From: Rhodobacterales bacterium HKCCA1288
Lineage (GTDB): Bacteria > Pseudomonadota > Alphaproteobacteria > Rhodobacterales > Rhodobacteraceae
NCBI GenBank assembly: GCA_015693905.1
Contig: CP065161.1
Location: 2,401,001 to 2,465,000, forward strand
Length of the DNA stretch: 64,000 nt
Direction of reading: 5' to 3'
The translations under genes were made by a program, and so were the position numbers. A model generated the notes under the pieces. The model did no database searches. It was given only the letters and a program-made list of their open reading frames with translations, and was not told where the DNA came from. Of this stretch, positions 1 through 6,816 are shown piece after piece. Each line of letters starts with the position of its first letter. Within the stretch, counting starts at the first letter, position 1.

Positions 1-1099
1 CAGCAGTCGACAGCGTGCCGGTCACAACACCCAACACCTTAGACCATTGCGCAAACGGGGCTTCGGTCACGAGGATCGTGTCACCATCGCGGATCACAAA
101 ATCGCGCGCCTCGAACATGCCCGTGGGTGCGGTCAGATCCAGCACATAAATCATCCGCTGCGTGCCCGTCAGATCATTGCGGCCCAATACATTGCGCGCG
201 ATGGTTTCAGGCTCGTTGCGCAGTACGAAAACCCCTGTTGGATCGGCAAGGTTCGAGTTCAGGCCACCCACTGTTGCAATGGCATCAATTGCGGAGATCG
301 TTTGGCTCTCGAAATCGACCCGTGTTTGTTGGCCTGTCGCACCAAGCGAGGTGAAGGAACGGCTGTCCTCCTCAACCAGAATTCGGTCGCCCGCACGAAG
401 AGCGATATCCAATTCTGGGTTTTCATAGAGATCTTTGAACCAAATTGTTCCGCGATGCGCACCGCGCAAAACCGTGACGCGAGAAATATCAGGGTCGCCC
501 GTCATGCCGCCTGCAACGGCCAACATACCCGACAAGGTGCGGTTAGGGCGCTCGATTGGGTAGACGCCTTGGCTGGCAATGGTGCCTGCCACTGACACAG
601 TCGACCCATCGCCCGCAGTGCGGCGCACGATGACTTGGGGGTCTGGGGTTTGCTCGTCCAAATTGCGGGTCAAGATTTCCCGCAATTGATCGGGCGTGTT
701 GCCTGCGGCGCGAATGCGACCTGCATAGGGCACGAAAATATTGCCTGCGCCATCCACTTGGACTTCTTGGATTGTGGCATTGCCAGATTGCCCTGCCAAT
801 AGGCCATCATCCACGTTTTCATAAACGGTCAGGCTAATCTCATCCCCTGGTTGGATGATGTCCGCATTGCCAATCCCTGCCGTGATGAACTCGGTCGGGA
901 ACCCAAGCGCCTCGGTCACTGAGGTCGCGCGGGTTACACGCGAATTCACCTCGACCACAAAGGCATCGCCTTGGCGCTGAACAGAGCCTGCAAAGATTTG
1001 ACCACGGGTTGGCCCTGATCGCGGCAAACACCCTGCAAGCATTGCCGCAACAACAACAAGCGCGACAAGGCGCGCCCCTTTTGAAGCCTGCTTGAACAC
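1..1099 (-). CDS. Polysaccharide export lipoprotein, Wza/KpsD-like (partial)
   Basis: Outer-membrane auxiliary lipoprotein of a capsule or exopolysaccharide export channel. I start it at a GTG (1097-1099) with AAGGAG about nine bases upstream. The first 23 residues form a lipoprotein signal ending in the lipobox LAGC, so Cys24 would be lipidated. A Poly_export domain (roughly residues 55-150) is followed by SLBB-like repeats. The frame stays open to base 1, so 366 codons are seen and the C-terminus is outside the window. It lies 72 bp downstream of a KpsS-like gene on the same strand, which fits a capsule export locus. Whether it is closer to Wza or KpsD cannot be decided from the visible part. 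Confidence 0.82.
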   Translation of the reverse strand, partial: MFKQASKGARLVALVVVAAMLAGCLPRSGPTRGQIFAGSVQRQGDAFVVEVNSRVTRATSVTEALGFPTEFITAGIGNADIIQPGDEISLTVYENVDDGLLAGQSGNATIQEVQVDGAGNIFVPYAGRIRAAGNTPDQLREILTRNLDEQTPDPQVIVRRTAGDGSTVSVAGTIASQGVYPIERPNRTLSGMLAVAGGMTGDPDISRVTVLRGAHRGTIWFKDLYENPELDIALRAGDRILVEEDSRSFTSLGATGQQTRVDFESQTISAIDAIATVGGLNSNLADPTGVFVLRNEPETIARNVLGRNDLTGTQRMIYVLDLTAPTGMFEARDFVIRDGDTILVTEAPFAQWSKVLGVVTGTLSTA

Positions 1100-1171
1100 G
1101 TGACGGCTCCTTCTGAAATAACTGCCTCGATTATATTTTTTTATTATCCTAACATATCATGTAGGATTGAT

Positions 1172-2428
1172 CTAGTGTTTTGGCGTCTTTGTGGGGGCCA
1201 GTAATTTCTGATAGGGGTCTGCCTCGGATAGCATCAAATCCCCCATGCGGCGCAGCAATTGTGCCCGCCCTGCCGCGGAATAAAACGACCCACGAATTTG
1301 CGAGCTTTCCATCAAGAATTGCCGAAAAAGCAAATAGCTTGCGTGATTGGGTTTTGCGGGGTTCTCGAAGAAGGATGCCGTGTCTTGGTTGGAAACAAAT
1401 TCGGGTTTGCTGTAGACTGCGGTTCCATAGGCCTTGAGCGGCAGACCCCGCCACAACGCCTGTTGTGCGGCGGTTGAATTCACAGTGAGGGCCGAGCAGG
1501 CCTCGTCTAAAAGCGCGGCCAATTTGCCACCATCAATGAAATGCACACGCCCTGTGAGATCATACTCGCGCGCTAGATCGCGCAAGATGCGTGGGATCGG
1601 GCTGCGTCCATCTTCGAGGGGATGTGCTTTGAACACCAAATGATGATGTAAGGGGGCGCCCTTGGCAAAACCTGCCATCACTTCCTGCAAAAAGGTGCGT
1701 TGATTGGCAAAGGGCCCGTGATCTCGAAAACTGGCATCATGTTCCAGTTGCAAAAGAACCAGATGATAAGGGCGTCCTTGCCATTGCAGGCGGCGGGTGG
1801 CGAAATGGCGGTGCAAATAGATAAAGGGCGCAAGGGTCATACGGCGCAGATAAAGGCGGAATTCCCCCGCCACGCTTAGACTGCGATGGGGGCGAAACTG
1901 CCGATAGGCGCGATTCAACGCTAAGACATACCAATGATAGACTGCGCCATAGTAAATGTGGTGCCACAATTGCCCCCAACGGGCAGGAATATCGGTCAAG
2001 TCGGGTTCGCGTCCGATCACCGCTGCTTCGATTTGCGACATCGGCATATCCATCAGCGGGCTGTTTCCGTTGGCCCCCCCGCGTTCATAGCTGACCCAAT
2101 AGGGCCGCAGATACCCTTCCTCAAAAACATGGATCCGCATTTTCTGTGCCTTGGCCAGTGCGATGGCCGTGGCATGGATTGGACGGGTGTCGCCATAGAG
2201 AACAAGATCACTAAAGGGTGTCTCGCGCAAAAACGTGGCTAGCCATGTCCGCCATTCATCAGGCGCTTCAAGATAGGGGGTATAGGTCTTGCGATCTTGC
2301 CAAAATGCCTGATCGCCGCGATTAAACCCGATGCGATGACATATTGCGCCCGCCGCGGTCAATTGCTGCGCAAGTTCCGAAAAAAAGGGCCCGTGAGGCC
2401 CCTGAAGAAAAAGAAACTTGCGCTGCAT
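1172..2428 (-). CDS. Capsular polysaccharide export/synthesis protein, KpsS-like
   Basis: A 418-residue protein of the Capsule_synth family. KpsS-type enzymes are cytoplasmic beta-Kdo transferases that start the Kdo linker on the lipid anchor of ABC-transporter-dependent capsules. The N-terminus (FLFLQGPHGPFF) and the segment VFEEGYLRPYWVSYE are typical of KpsS rather than KpsC, as is the single-module length. No membrane segment is visible. The export lipoprotein gene follows on the same strand, so the two probably belong to one capsule locus that continues left of the window. Family assignment is good; the exact acceptor is inferred from E. coli relatives. Confidence 0.8.
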   Translation of the reverse strand: MQRKFLFLQGPHGPFFSELAQQLTAAGAICHRIGFNRGDQAFWQDRKTYTPYLEAPDEWRTWLATFLRETPFSDLVLYGDTRPIHATAIALAKAQKMRIHVFEEGYLRPYWVSYERGGANGNSPLMDMPMSQIEAAVIGREPDLTDIPARWGQLWHHIYYGAVYHWYVLALNRAYRQFRPHRSLSVAGEFRLYLRRMTLAPFIYLHRHFATRRLQWQGRPYHLVLLQLEHDASFRDHGPFANQRTFLQEVMAGFAKGAPLHHHLVFKAHPLEDGRSPIPRILRDLAREYDLTGRVHFIDGGKLAALLDEACSALTVNSTAAQQALWRGLPLKAYGTAVYSKPEFVSNQDTASFFENPAKPNHASYLLFRQFLMESSQIRGSFYSAAGRAQLLRRMGDLMLSEADPYQKLLAPTKTPKH

Positions 2429-2685
2429 CGTAACCTTTTACACGCCGAAGGGGAGGCGCGCACAAAGCGCGCATTGGGGAATAGAGAGTGGCACCGCCCG
2501 TGCCGAGCCTTATTATTTTGAGGATGCTTGGGCACATCCCACGAAAATCATGCGCTTAGATGGTGGTTGCAGTAGGGCTGAATTGTGGCACAAATTTGGC
2601 GCAGCTTTTGGGGCACGCTCTTGCTCTAAGGCAGGGGCGGCGCTAGGCAGAGGGACAAAGAGGGTCTCAAACGAAAGGCGGGCCG

Positions 2686-3276
2686 ATGTTCACTGGCATC
2701 ATCACAGATATCGGAACGGTCACGGTATTAGAGCCGCGCGGGGATTTGCGTGCGCGCATTTCTACACATTATGACACGACACGCATTGATATCGGGGCTT
2801 CGATTTCCTGTGACGGCGTTTGTTTGACGGTTGTGTCATTGGGTGAGGATTGGTTCGCGGTCGATATCTCGGCCGAGACCGTGTCGAAAACCACGATTTC
2901 GGACTGGGTCGAGGGGCATCACATCAACCTTGAGCGGGCCTTGCGCTTGGGTGATGAGATGGGGGGCCATATCGTTTCGGGCCATGTGGATGGCGTGGCT
3001 GAATTGATTGAAATGTATGACGAAGGCCAATCCACCCGTATGCGATTTCGCGCACCACGCGATTTGGCCGGATTTATCGCGCCAAAAGGATCGGTCGCGC
3101 TGAATGGCACATCTTTGACCGTGAACGAAGTGGACGGCGATGTGTTCGGCGTGAATGTGATCCCCCACACGAAATCGGTCACAACATGGGGGGCAATGGC
3201 GGTGGGTGCGCGCCTGAATATCGAGATTGATATGCTCGCGCGCTATGTCGCCCGATTGCAGGATTGGAGAGGTTAA
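2686..3276 (+). CDS. ribE: Riboflavin synthase, alpha chain
   Basis: Catalyses dismutation of two 6,7-dimethyl-8-ribityllumazine molecules to riboflavin, the last step of flavin synthesis. The 196 residues contain two lumazine-binding repeats. The first begins MFTGIITDIG and carries GVCLTV; the second begins near GHVDG and carries ALNGTSLTVNEV. Length is normal for the family. In many Rhodobacterales ribE is followed by ribBA and ribH before nusB. Here nusB comes about 100 bp later and neither ribBA nor ribH is present, so lumazine synthase must be encoded elsewhere. I see no FMN riboswitch in the 257 bp upstream. Confidence 0.95.
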   Translation: MFTGIITDIGTVTVLEPRGDLRARISTHYDTTRIDIGASISCDGVCLTVVSLGEDWFAVDISAETVSKTTISDWVEGHHINLERALRLGDEMGGHIVSGHVDGVAELIEMYDEGQSTRMRFRAPRDLAGFIAPKGSVALNGTSLTVNEVDGDVFGVNVIPHTKSVTTWGAMAVGARLNIEIDMLARYVARLQDWRG

Positions 3277-3382
3277 CACCTCTCTGCGTTGACGCGCCGC
3301 GCGAAGCACCTTAGATGCGGCGCAACTTATGACAGATGATGCGCGCGCGAGATGCTGCGCCCCAAGGATTGATACAAGCCCG

Positions 3383-3880
3383 ATGAGCACCCCGTCAGAT
3401 GACACCCCTAGCCGAGAGACTGCCCCACAAAATGCGCGGCAGATGAAATCGGCAGCCCGTCTATATGCGGTGCAAGCCCTCTTCCAGATGGAGCATTCTG
3501 GCCAAAGCGTGGACGCCGTGCGCCGCGAATTCGAGGCGCATCGCTTTGGTGCGGTTCTCGATGGCGAAGAAATGGCTGAGGGCAATATCGACCTTTTCAC
3601 CCAGCTTCTTGAGGATGCTGTGGCGCGTCAGGCCAAGATCGACCAAATGACTGATCGCGCCTTGGTTGCAAAATGGCCGATTGACCGCATTGATCCCACC
3701 TTGCGTGCTTTGTTTCGCGCGGCTGGGGCGGAATTGGTTGGGTCTGATACACCGCCCAAGGTCATCATCACGGAATTTGTAGATATTGCGCGCGCGTTCT
3801 TTCCCGAAGGACGCGAACCAAAATTCGTGAACGCCGTGCTAGATCATATCGCCCGCGAAGCACGCCCCGAGGCGTTTTAA
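3383..3880 (+). CDS. nusB: Transcription antitermination factor NusB
   Basis: NusB binds boxA RNA with NusE (ribosomal protein S10) and supports antitermination in rRNA operons. The 165-residue product has a short polar N-terminus, then the NusB helical domain starting at SAARLYAVQALFQME and ending with the conserved segment EFVDIARAF...EPKFVNAVLDHIAR. I place the start at ATG 3383 (MSTPSDD). An in-frame ATG at 3329 would add 18 unconserved residues. It is codirectional with ribE and the two may be cotranscribed. Confidence 0.93.
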   Translation: MSTPSDDTPSRETAPQNARQMKSAARLYAVQALFQMEHSGQSVDAVRREFEAHRFGAVLDGEEMAEGNIDLFTQLLEDAVARQAKIDQMTDRALVAKWPIDRIDPTLRALFRAAGAELVGSDTPPKVIITEFVDIARAFFPEGREPKFVNAVLDHIAREARPEAF

Positions 3881-3991
3881 CCGCCAAAGCCATGCGGCCG
3901 ATCTGTCGCAGGAATCGCAGTTGCACTGGCGTTTCTTTGCGCTAACCTCTCTTTAGGGATTCCCAAATTATCCTGCAAAGGGAGGTGCGAG

Positions 3992-4303
3992 ATGCCAGAA
4001 CATATCCGTTTGATTCTACGCCACGCGGCCATTGGTGCCGTGATTGCCTTTGCCTTTGTTGCGATGCTGTTGGGTTTCAACCTTGCCAATCTGCGTCATC
4101 TGGTTCTGAACAGCGCTGATGGGGTTCTTGCCGTTGTGATGCTTTATATCTTTTGCACCATTACCTTCGGTTCGGCGCAAGTCGGGTATCGCATTATGAC
4201 CCTATCAGATGAGGACAAAGGCGATCAGGGTCGCCGTGATCGGGCCTTTACCCCCGAGATGCAGCCAATTCCCGTTCGTATCCGTGAGGATAAGCGCGGC
4301 TAA
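3992..4303 (+). CDS. Small conserved membrane protein of unknown function
   Basis: A 103-residue protein with two predicted membrane helices, about residues 10-30 (AAIGAVIAFAFVAMLLGF) and 43-65 (GVLAVVMLYIFCTITFG), and a charged C-terminal tail rich in Asp, Arg and Lys. AGGGAGGTG lies a few bases upstream of the ATG, a strong ribosome binding site. I recognise the type as a small inner-membrane protein common in Rhodobacterales but cannot assign a function. It stands alone between nusB and the structured RNA locus. Confidence 0.75.
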   Translation: MPEHIRLILRHAAIGAVIAFAFVAMLLGFNLANLRHLVLNSADGVLAVVMLYIFCTITFGSAQVGYRIMTLSDEDKGDQGRRDRAFTPEMQPIPVRIREDKRG

Positions 4304-4315
4304 GTTTAAGGCTGA

Positions 4316-4478
4316 GGTGACGGAACCGCATCCACCGTAGAGGCGTAATTCCCGAGAGCCTGTATATACAGGTGGGTGCCAGGTAACGCGACCAGGGCCG
4401 TGACAGAGCCAGCTCCCTCGGAAATGATTAAGGCCACCGGAATGTTGCCACAGATACGAATGGCGCAGAACCGTCACC
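4316..4478 (-). ncRNA. ssrS: Probable 6S RNA (structured non-coding RNA)
   Basis: A 163-nt element closed by a perfect 8-bp terminal stem (4316-4323 with 4471-4478). Read on the minus strand, the closing stem continues as CUGCGCCAUU against a near-complementary stretch on the other side with one bulged A. A large asymmetric internal bubble follows, then a distal stem (4417-4425 with 4348-4356, one mismatch) and an apical CCUGUA/UACAGG hairpin (4359-4372). This rod with a central bubble, and the length, fit 6S RNA, which binds the housekeeping RNA polymerase. The stretch UACCUGGCACCCACCU resembles what I remember of alphaproteobacterial 6S RNAs. A TTGTCG-N17-TAAGTG promoter sits at the right spacing. 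Strand and identity are inferred. Confidence 0.5.
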
Positions 4479-4482
4479 ACAT

Positions 4483-4511
4483 CACTTAGGTCTTTCCTTG
4501 GCTTTCGACAA
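4483..4511 (-). promoter_or_regulatory. Candidate sigma-70 promoter of the 6S-like RNA
   Basis: On the minus strand a TTGTCG hexamer (complement of 4506-4511) is separated by exactly 17 bases from TAAGTG (complement of 4483-4488). The predicted start falls about six bases further on, at or beside the first G of the closing stem at 4478. Alphaproteobacterial housekeeping promoters usually keep TTG at -35 and tolerate a weak -10, as here. An inverted repeat CTTAGGTC/GACCTAAG overlaps this region. Confidence 0.4.
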
Positions 4512-4542
4512 GTGGGGCAGGATCGACCTAAGCCTTGCTTTT

Positions 4543-4557
4543 GTTCCGTATTTGTTC
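4543..4557 (+). promoter_or_regulatory. LexA (SOS) box upstream of mmcB
   Basis: GTTC at 4543-4546 and GTTC at 4554-4557 are separated by seven bases, an exact match to the alphaproteobacterial LexA motif GTTC-N7-GTTC. It ends 13 bp before the ATG of mmcB. In Caulobacter mmcB is described as SOS-regulated, so motif and gene agree. Confidence 0.8.
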
Positions 4558-4570
4558 CAATCATGTGACT

Positions 4571-5029
4571 ATGACTGCCTCTGATCCGCACCCGTCCGAT
4601 ATAATGACCGCAGGCCAACGTCTTGCACGGGGGGTGTGTCGGCATTTCGCGCGGCTTGGTTTCACCACATTGGAGGAGTTTTGCCCCAAACGGGGCAAGC
4701 GTGTGGATGTCATCGCACTTGGGCCCAAAGGTGAAATTTGGATTATCGAGTGCAAATCAGGCGTGGCTGATTTCCGCAGTGACGGCAAATGGGATGGCTA
4801 CCTCGAATGGTGTGACCGTTATTTCTGGGCGGTTGATGCCGATTTCCCAACCGAAATTCTGCCCGAGGATACTGGGCTGATCTTTGCGGATGATTACGAT
4901 GCCGAAGTGATCCGCATGGGGCCAGAGGTAAAACTGGCCCCTGCGCGGCGCAAAAAGATCACGCATGATCTGGCGCAGACCGCCGCGCGGCGCTTGGCGC
5001 GGATGCGCGACCCGATGGGGCGTTATTGA
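4571..5029 (+). CDS. mmcB: MmcB family DNA repair protein
   Basis: A 152-residue putative nuclease of the PD-(D/E)XK type, linked in Caulobacter to mitomycin C resistance. After a short N-terminal helix region (IMTAGQRLARGVCRHFARLG) comes KRGKRVDVIALGPKGEIWIIECKSG, whose Asp and ECK residues fit the nuclease core. WDGYLEWCDRYFWAVD and a basic C-terminal tail follow. I use ATG 4571 because the LexA box lies immediately upstream; a longer in-frame start at 4535 would place the box inside the gene. It ends one base before the convergent DUF6324 gene. Confidence 0.88.
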   Translation: MTASDPHPSDIMTAGQRLARGVCRHFARLGFTTLEEFCPKRGKRVDVIALGPKGEIWIIECKSGVADFRSDGKWDGYLEWCDRYFWAVDADFPTEILPEDTGLIFADDYDAEVIRMGPEVKLAPARRKKITHDLAQTAARRLARMRDPMGRY

Positions 5030-5218
5030 TTATTTGCGCGATTTGCGTGCGGCTTCGGCAGCAAGGCGCAATTCTTCGGCGATTTCATCTGCCTCGTCAG
5101 GATCGAAATCAAGCGGAAGGTCGACACCTTCGGCCTCGACATAGATGCGCACCATCCCAAGGCTTGTTGGCCCGATCTGTAGATTCGCGGCGATATCGCT
5201 TTCGCTATTGATACTCAT
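5030..5218 (-). CDS. DUF6324 family small protein
   Basis: A 62-residue acidic protein (MSINSESDIAANLQIGPTS...) ending in a predicted amphipathic helix rich in Ala, Glu and Arg. The ATG at 5218 follows AGAGGAAGAG on the minus strand. An upstream in-frame start would add 17 residues unlike the family. The product type is known from Rhodobacterales genomes as an uncharacterised family; no enzymatic motif is visible. It faces mmcB tail to tail. Confidence 0.75.
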   Translation of the reverse strand: MSINSESDIAANLQIGPTSLGMVRIYVEAEGVDLPLDFDPDEADEIAEELRLAAEAARKSRK

Positions 5219-5358
5219 CTCTTCCTCTCCAGATGACAAAAGGCACGGATGCATTGCCCCTTGCGGCAAAGGCCCTAATCCTTTGCGCCATGAATGACAA
5301 TATCCGCGTCATCCACCCCTTGCAATCGCGGCGCGAGGGGGCTATTTCCGCCGACAGT

Positions 5359-5435
5359 GCCGCCTTAGCTCAGTTGGTTAGAGCGCTGGATTGTGGATCC
5401 AGAGGTCCCCCGTTCAAGCCGGGGAGGCGGTACCA
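5359..5435 (+). tRNA. tRNA-His (GTG anticodon), no G-1, A73
   Basis: A complete cloverleaf: acceptor GCCGCCT pairs with AGGCGGT (one G-U), the D-loop contains AGCTCAGTTGGTTAGA, the anticodon stem-loop CTGGATTGTGGATCCAG reads GTG, and the T-arm contains CGTTCAAGC. CCA is encoded. The base before position 1 is T, not G, and the discriminator is A73. This departs from the usual G-1:C73 identity pair and matches the form reported for many Alphaproteobacteria. Confidence 0.97.
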
Positions 5436-5456
5436 TCTCTCTCTCCCTGTCTATCG

Positions 5457-5786
5457 TTACTGCGCGGTTGTGATGTCCAACCGTCCGATTTCGGCCATGG
5501 TGGTCGCGTCAAACACAATGATCTGCGCGCCTTGATCGACCACCGCAATCCACCCATCGCCAAAGGTCACGGCCGTTGCTGTGATCCCTTCGGGCAGGGT
5601 AAGGTCAGCTGGAAGGGCGATTTCATTTTGCGCGGGCTTTGGGAAACGGGTGACAAAAACCGAAACCACCGTTATCAGGCCCAAGATCATCACAAGGGTC
5701 AAAACCCAAACCATACGCTGCAGCCAGACCAGATGGGATGGCAGCGCGGCAGATTGGGGATCGTCACCTGAGGAAGGCGTGTTCAT
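5457..5786 (-). CDS. DUF6476 family membrane protein
   Basis: A 109-residue protein with a polar N-terminus, one membrane helix at about residues 28-48 (VWVLTLVMILGLITVVSVFV) and a C-terminal extracytoplasmic domain (PADLTLPEGITATAVTFGDGWIAVVD...) typical of the DUF6476 family in Rhodobacterales. I start it at the ATG whose complement is 5784-5786 (MNTPSSGDD), preceded by GGAG on the minus strand. This start shares two bases with the start of the divergent rluD. Function unknown. Confidence 0.8.
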   Translation of the reverse strand: MNTPSSGDDPQSAALPSHLVWLQRMVWVLTLVMILGLITVVSVFVTRFPKPAQNEIALPADLTLPEGITATAVTFGDGWIAVVDQGAQIIVFDATTMAEIGRLDITTAQ

Positions 5787-6816
5787 GGCGGAACTCCGCA
5801 TCATTAGTTTCGAGATTGGGCCAGAGCCTGCACCTCGTCTTGATAAGGCACTTGGCCGCGATGTGCCAGAAGAAGCCGCGCTCAGCCGATCCCGGCTTGC
5901 CCGGTTGATTGCGGCAGGGGATGTCGCGATCAATGGCGCAACAATCACAGATGCCCGCGCGCGTGTTGTTGAGGGCGATCAGGTCACCATTCGCGTGGCC
6001 GAGGCATCAGAGGTGGAAACCCGTCCTCAGGATATCCCGCTTGATATTTGCTACGAGGATGACGATCTGATTGTGGTGAATAAGCCCGCAGGTTTGGTTG
6101 TCCACCCCGCACCAGGCAGTCCTGACCACACGCTTGTGAATGCGCTGCTGCATCATTTTGGCGGCAATTTATCTGGGGTGGGCGGCGAAAAGCGGCCAGG
6201 CATTGTGCATCGCATCGATAAGGACACATCGGGCCTTCTGGTCATTGCGAAATCAGATCGTGCGCATCATGGGCTGGCCGACCAATTCGCCGCCCATAGT
6301 GCCGAGCGGCATTACATCGCGCTCTGCCATGGCAGCCCTGACCCCGCTGATCCCCGCCTGCGAGGTGTGCGTGGCACAAGTTTTGAGGATGGTAATATCC
6401 TAAAAATCACCACCCAATTGGCGCGCCATAAAACTGACCGTCAACGTCAAGCGGTTCTGTTCCAAGGGGGGCGTCACGCTGTGACGCGGGTCAAACCCTT
6501 GCAAAACTATCACGATGCCTTGGCCTTGATTGAATGCAGGCTAGAGACGGGTCGCACGCATCAAATTCGCGTGCATCTTTCGCATGCAGGTCATGCGCTT
6601 GTGGGGGACCCCGTCTATGGCGGGCGGCGTAGGGTTTCGGAAAAGCTGTTTGGGCCCGAGCTTGCGGGTGCCGTGAACCAATTTCCGCGTCAGGCCCTGC
6701 ACGCTGCCTCGCTTGGCTTTGCACACCCTGCCAGTGGCGAATGGATGCGCTTTGAGGCGGATTTGCCCGAGGATATGGCAACCCTCGTCACTCGCCTTGA
6801 GGCAACCTTAGCTTAG
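5785..6816 (+). CDS. rluD: RluA-family 23S rRNA pseudouridine synthase, RluD-like
   Basis: A 343-residue pseudouridine synthase acting on 23S rRNA. An S4 RNA-binding domain (about residues 15-75, RLIAAGDVAINGATI) precedes the catalytic domain with the signature HRIDKDTSGLLVIAKSD, whose Asp is the catalytic residue. The RluA-type late motif LETGRTHQIRVHL is also present. AGGAAGG lies 7 bp before ATG 5785. RluD is preferred because of the N-terminal S4 domain and the full length. The gene overlaps the convergent gamma-glutamyltransferase gene by four bases at its end. Confidence 0.85.
   Translation: MAELRIISFEIGPEPAPRLDKALGRDVPEEAALSRSRLARLIAAGDVAINGATITDARARVVEGDQVTIRVAEASEVETRPQDIPLDICYEDDDLIVVNKPAGLVVHPAPGSPDHTLVNALLHHFGGNLSGVGGEKRPGIVHRIDKDTSGLLVIAKSDRAHHGLADQFAAHSAERHYIALCHGSPDPADPRLRGVRGTSFEDGNILKITTQLARHKTDRQRQAVLFQGGRHAVTRVKPLQNYHDALALIECRLETGRTHQIRVHLSHAGHALVGDPVYGGRRRVSEKLFGPELAGAVNQFPRQALHAASLGFAHPASGEWMRFEADLPEDMATLVTRLEATLA

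Noticed and set aside
47-595. Plus-strand ORF of 182 codons
   Set aside because: It lies opposite the polysaccharide export gene, which has a lipoprotein signal and export domains on the minus strand; the plus-strand product looks like no protein family.
2429-2685. FMN riboswitch upstream of ribE
   Set aside because: The conserved RFN blocks are not found; the G-rich stretch near 2630 does not fold into the expected multi-branch structure.
2836-3600. Long minus-strand ORF (254 codons) across ribE and nusB
   Set aside because: It is antisense to two well-supported genes, with a composition typical of a reverse frame and no recognisable motif.
4371-4455. Resemblance to RNase P RNA (GCCAGGTAACGC and TGCCACAGA)
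   Set aside because: The first conserved block (GAGGAAAGTCCGG) is missing, the spacing is wrong and the element is far too short for RNase P RNA.
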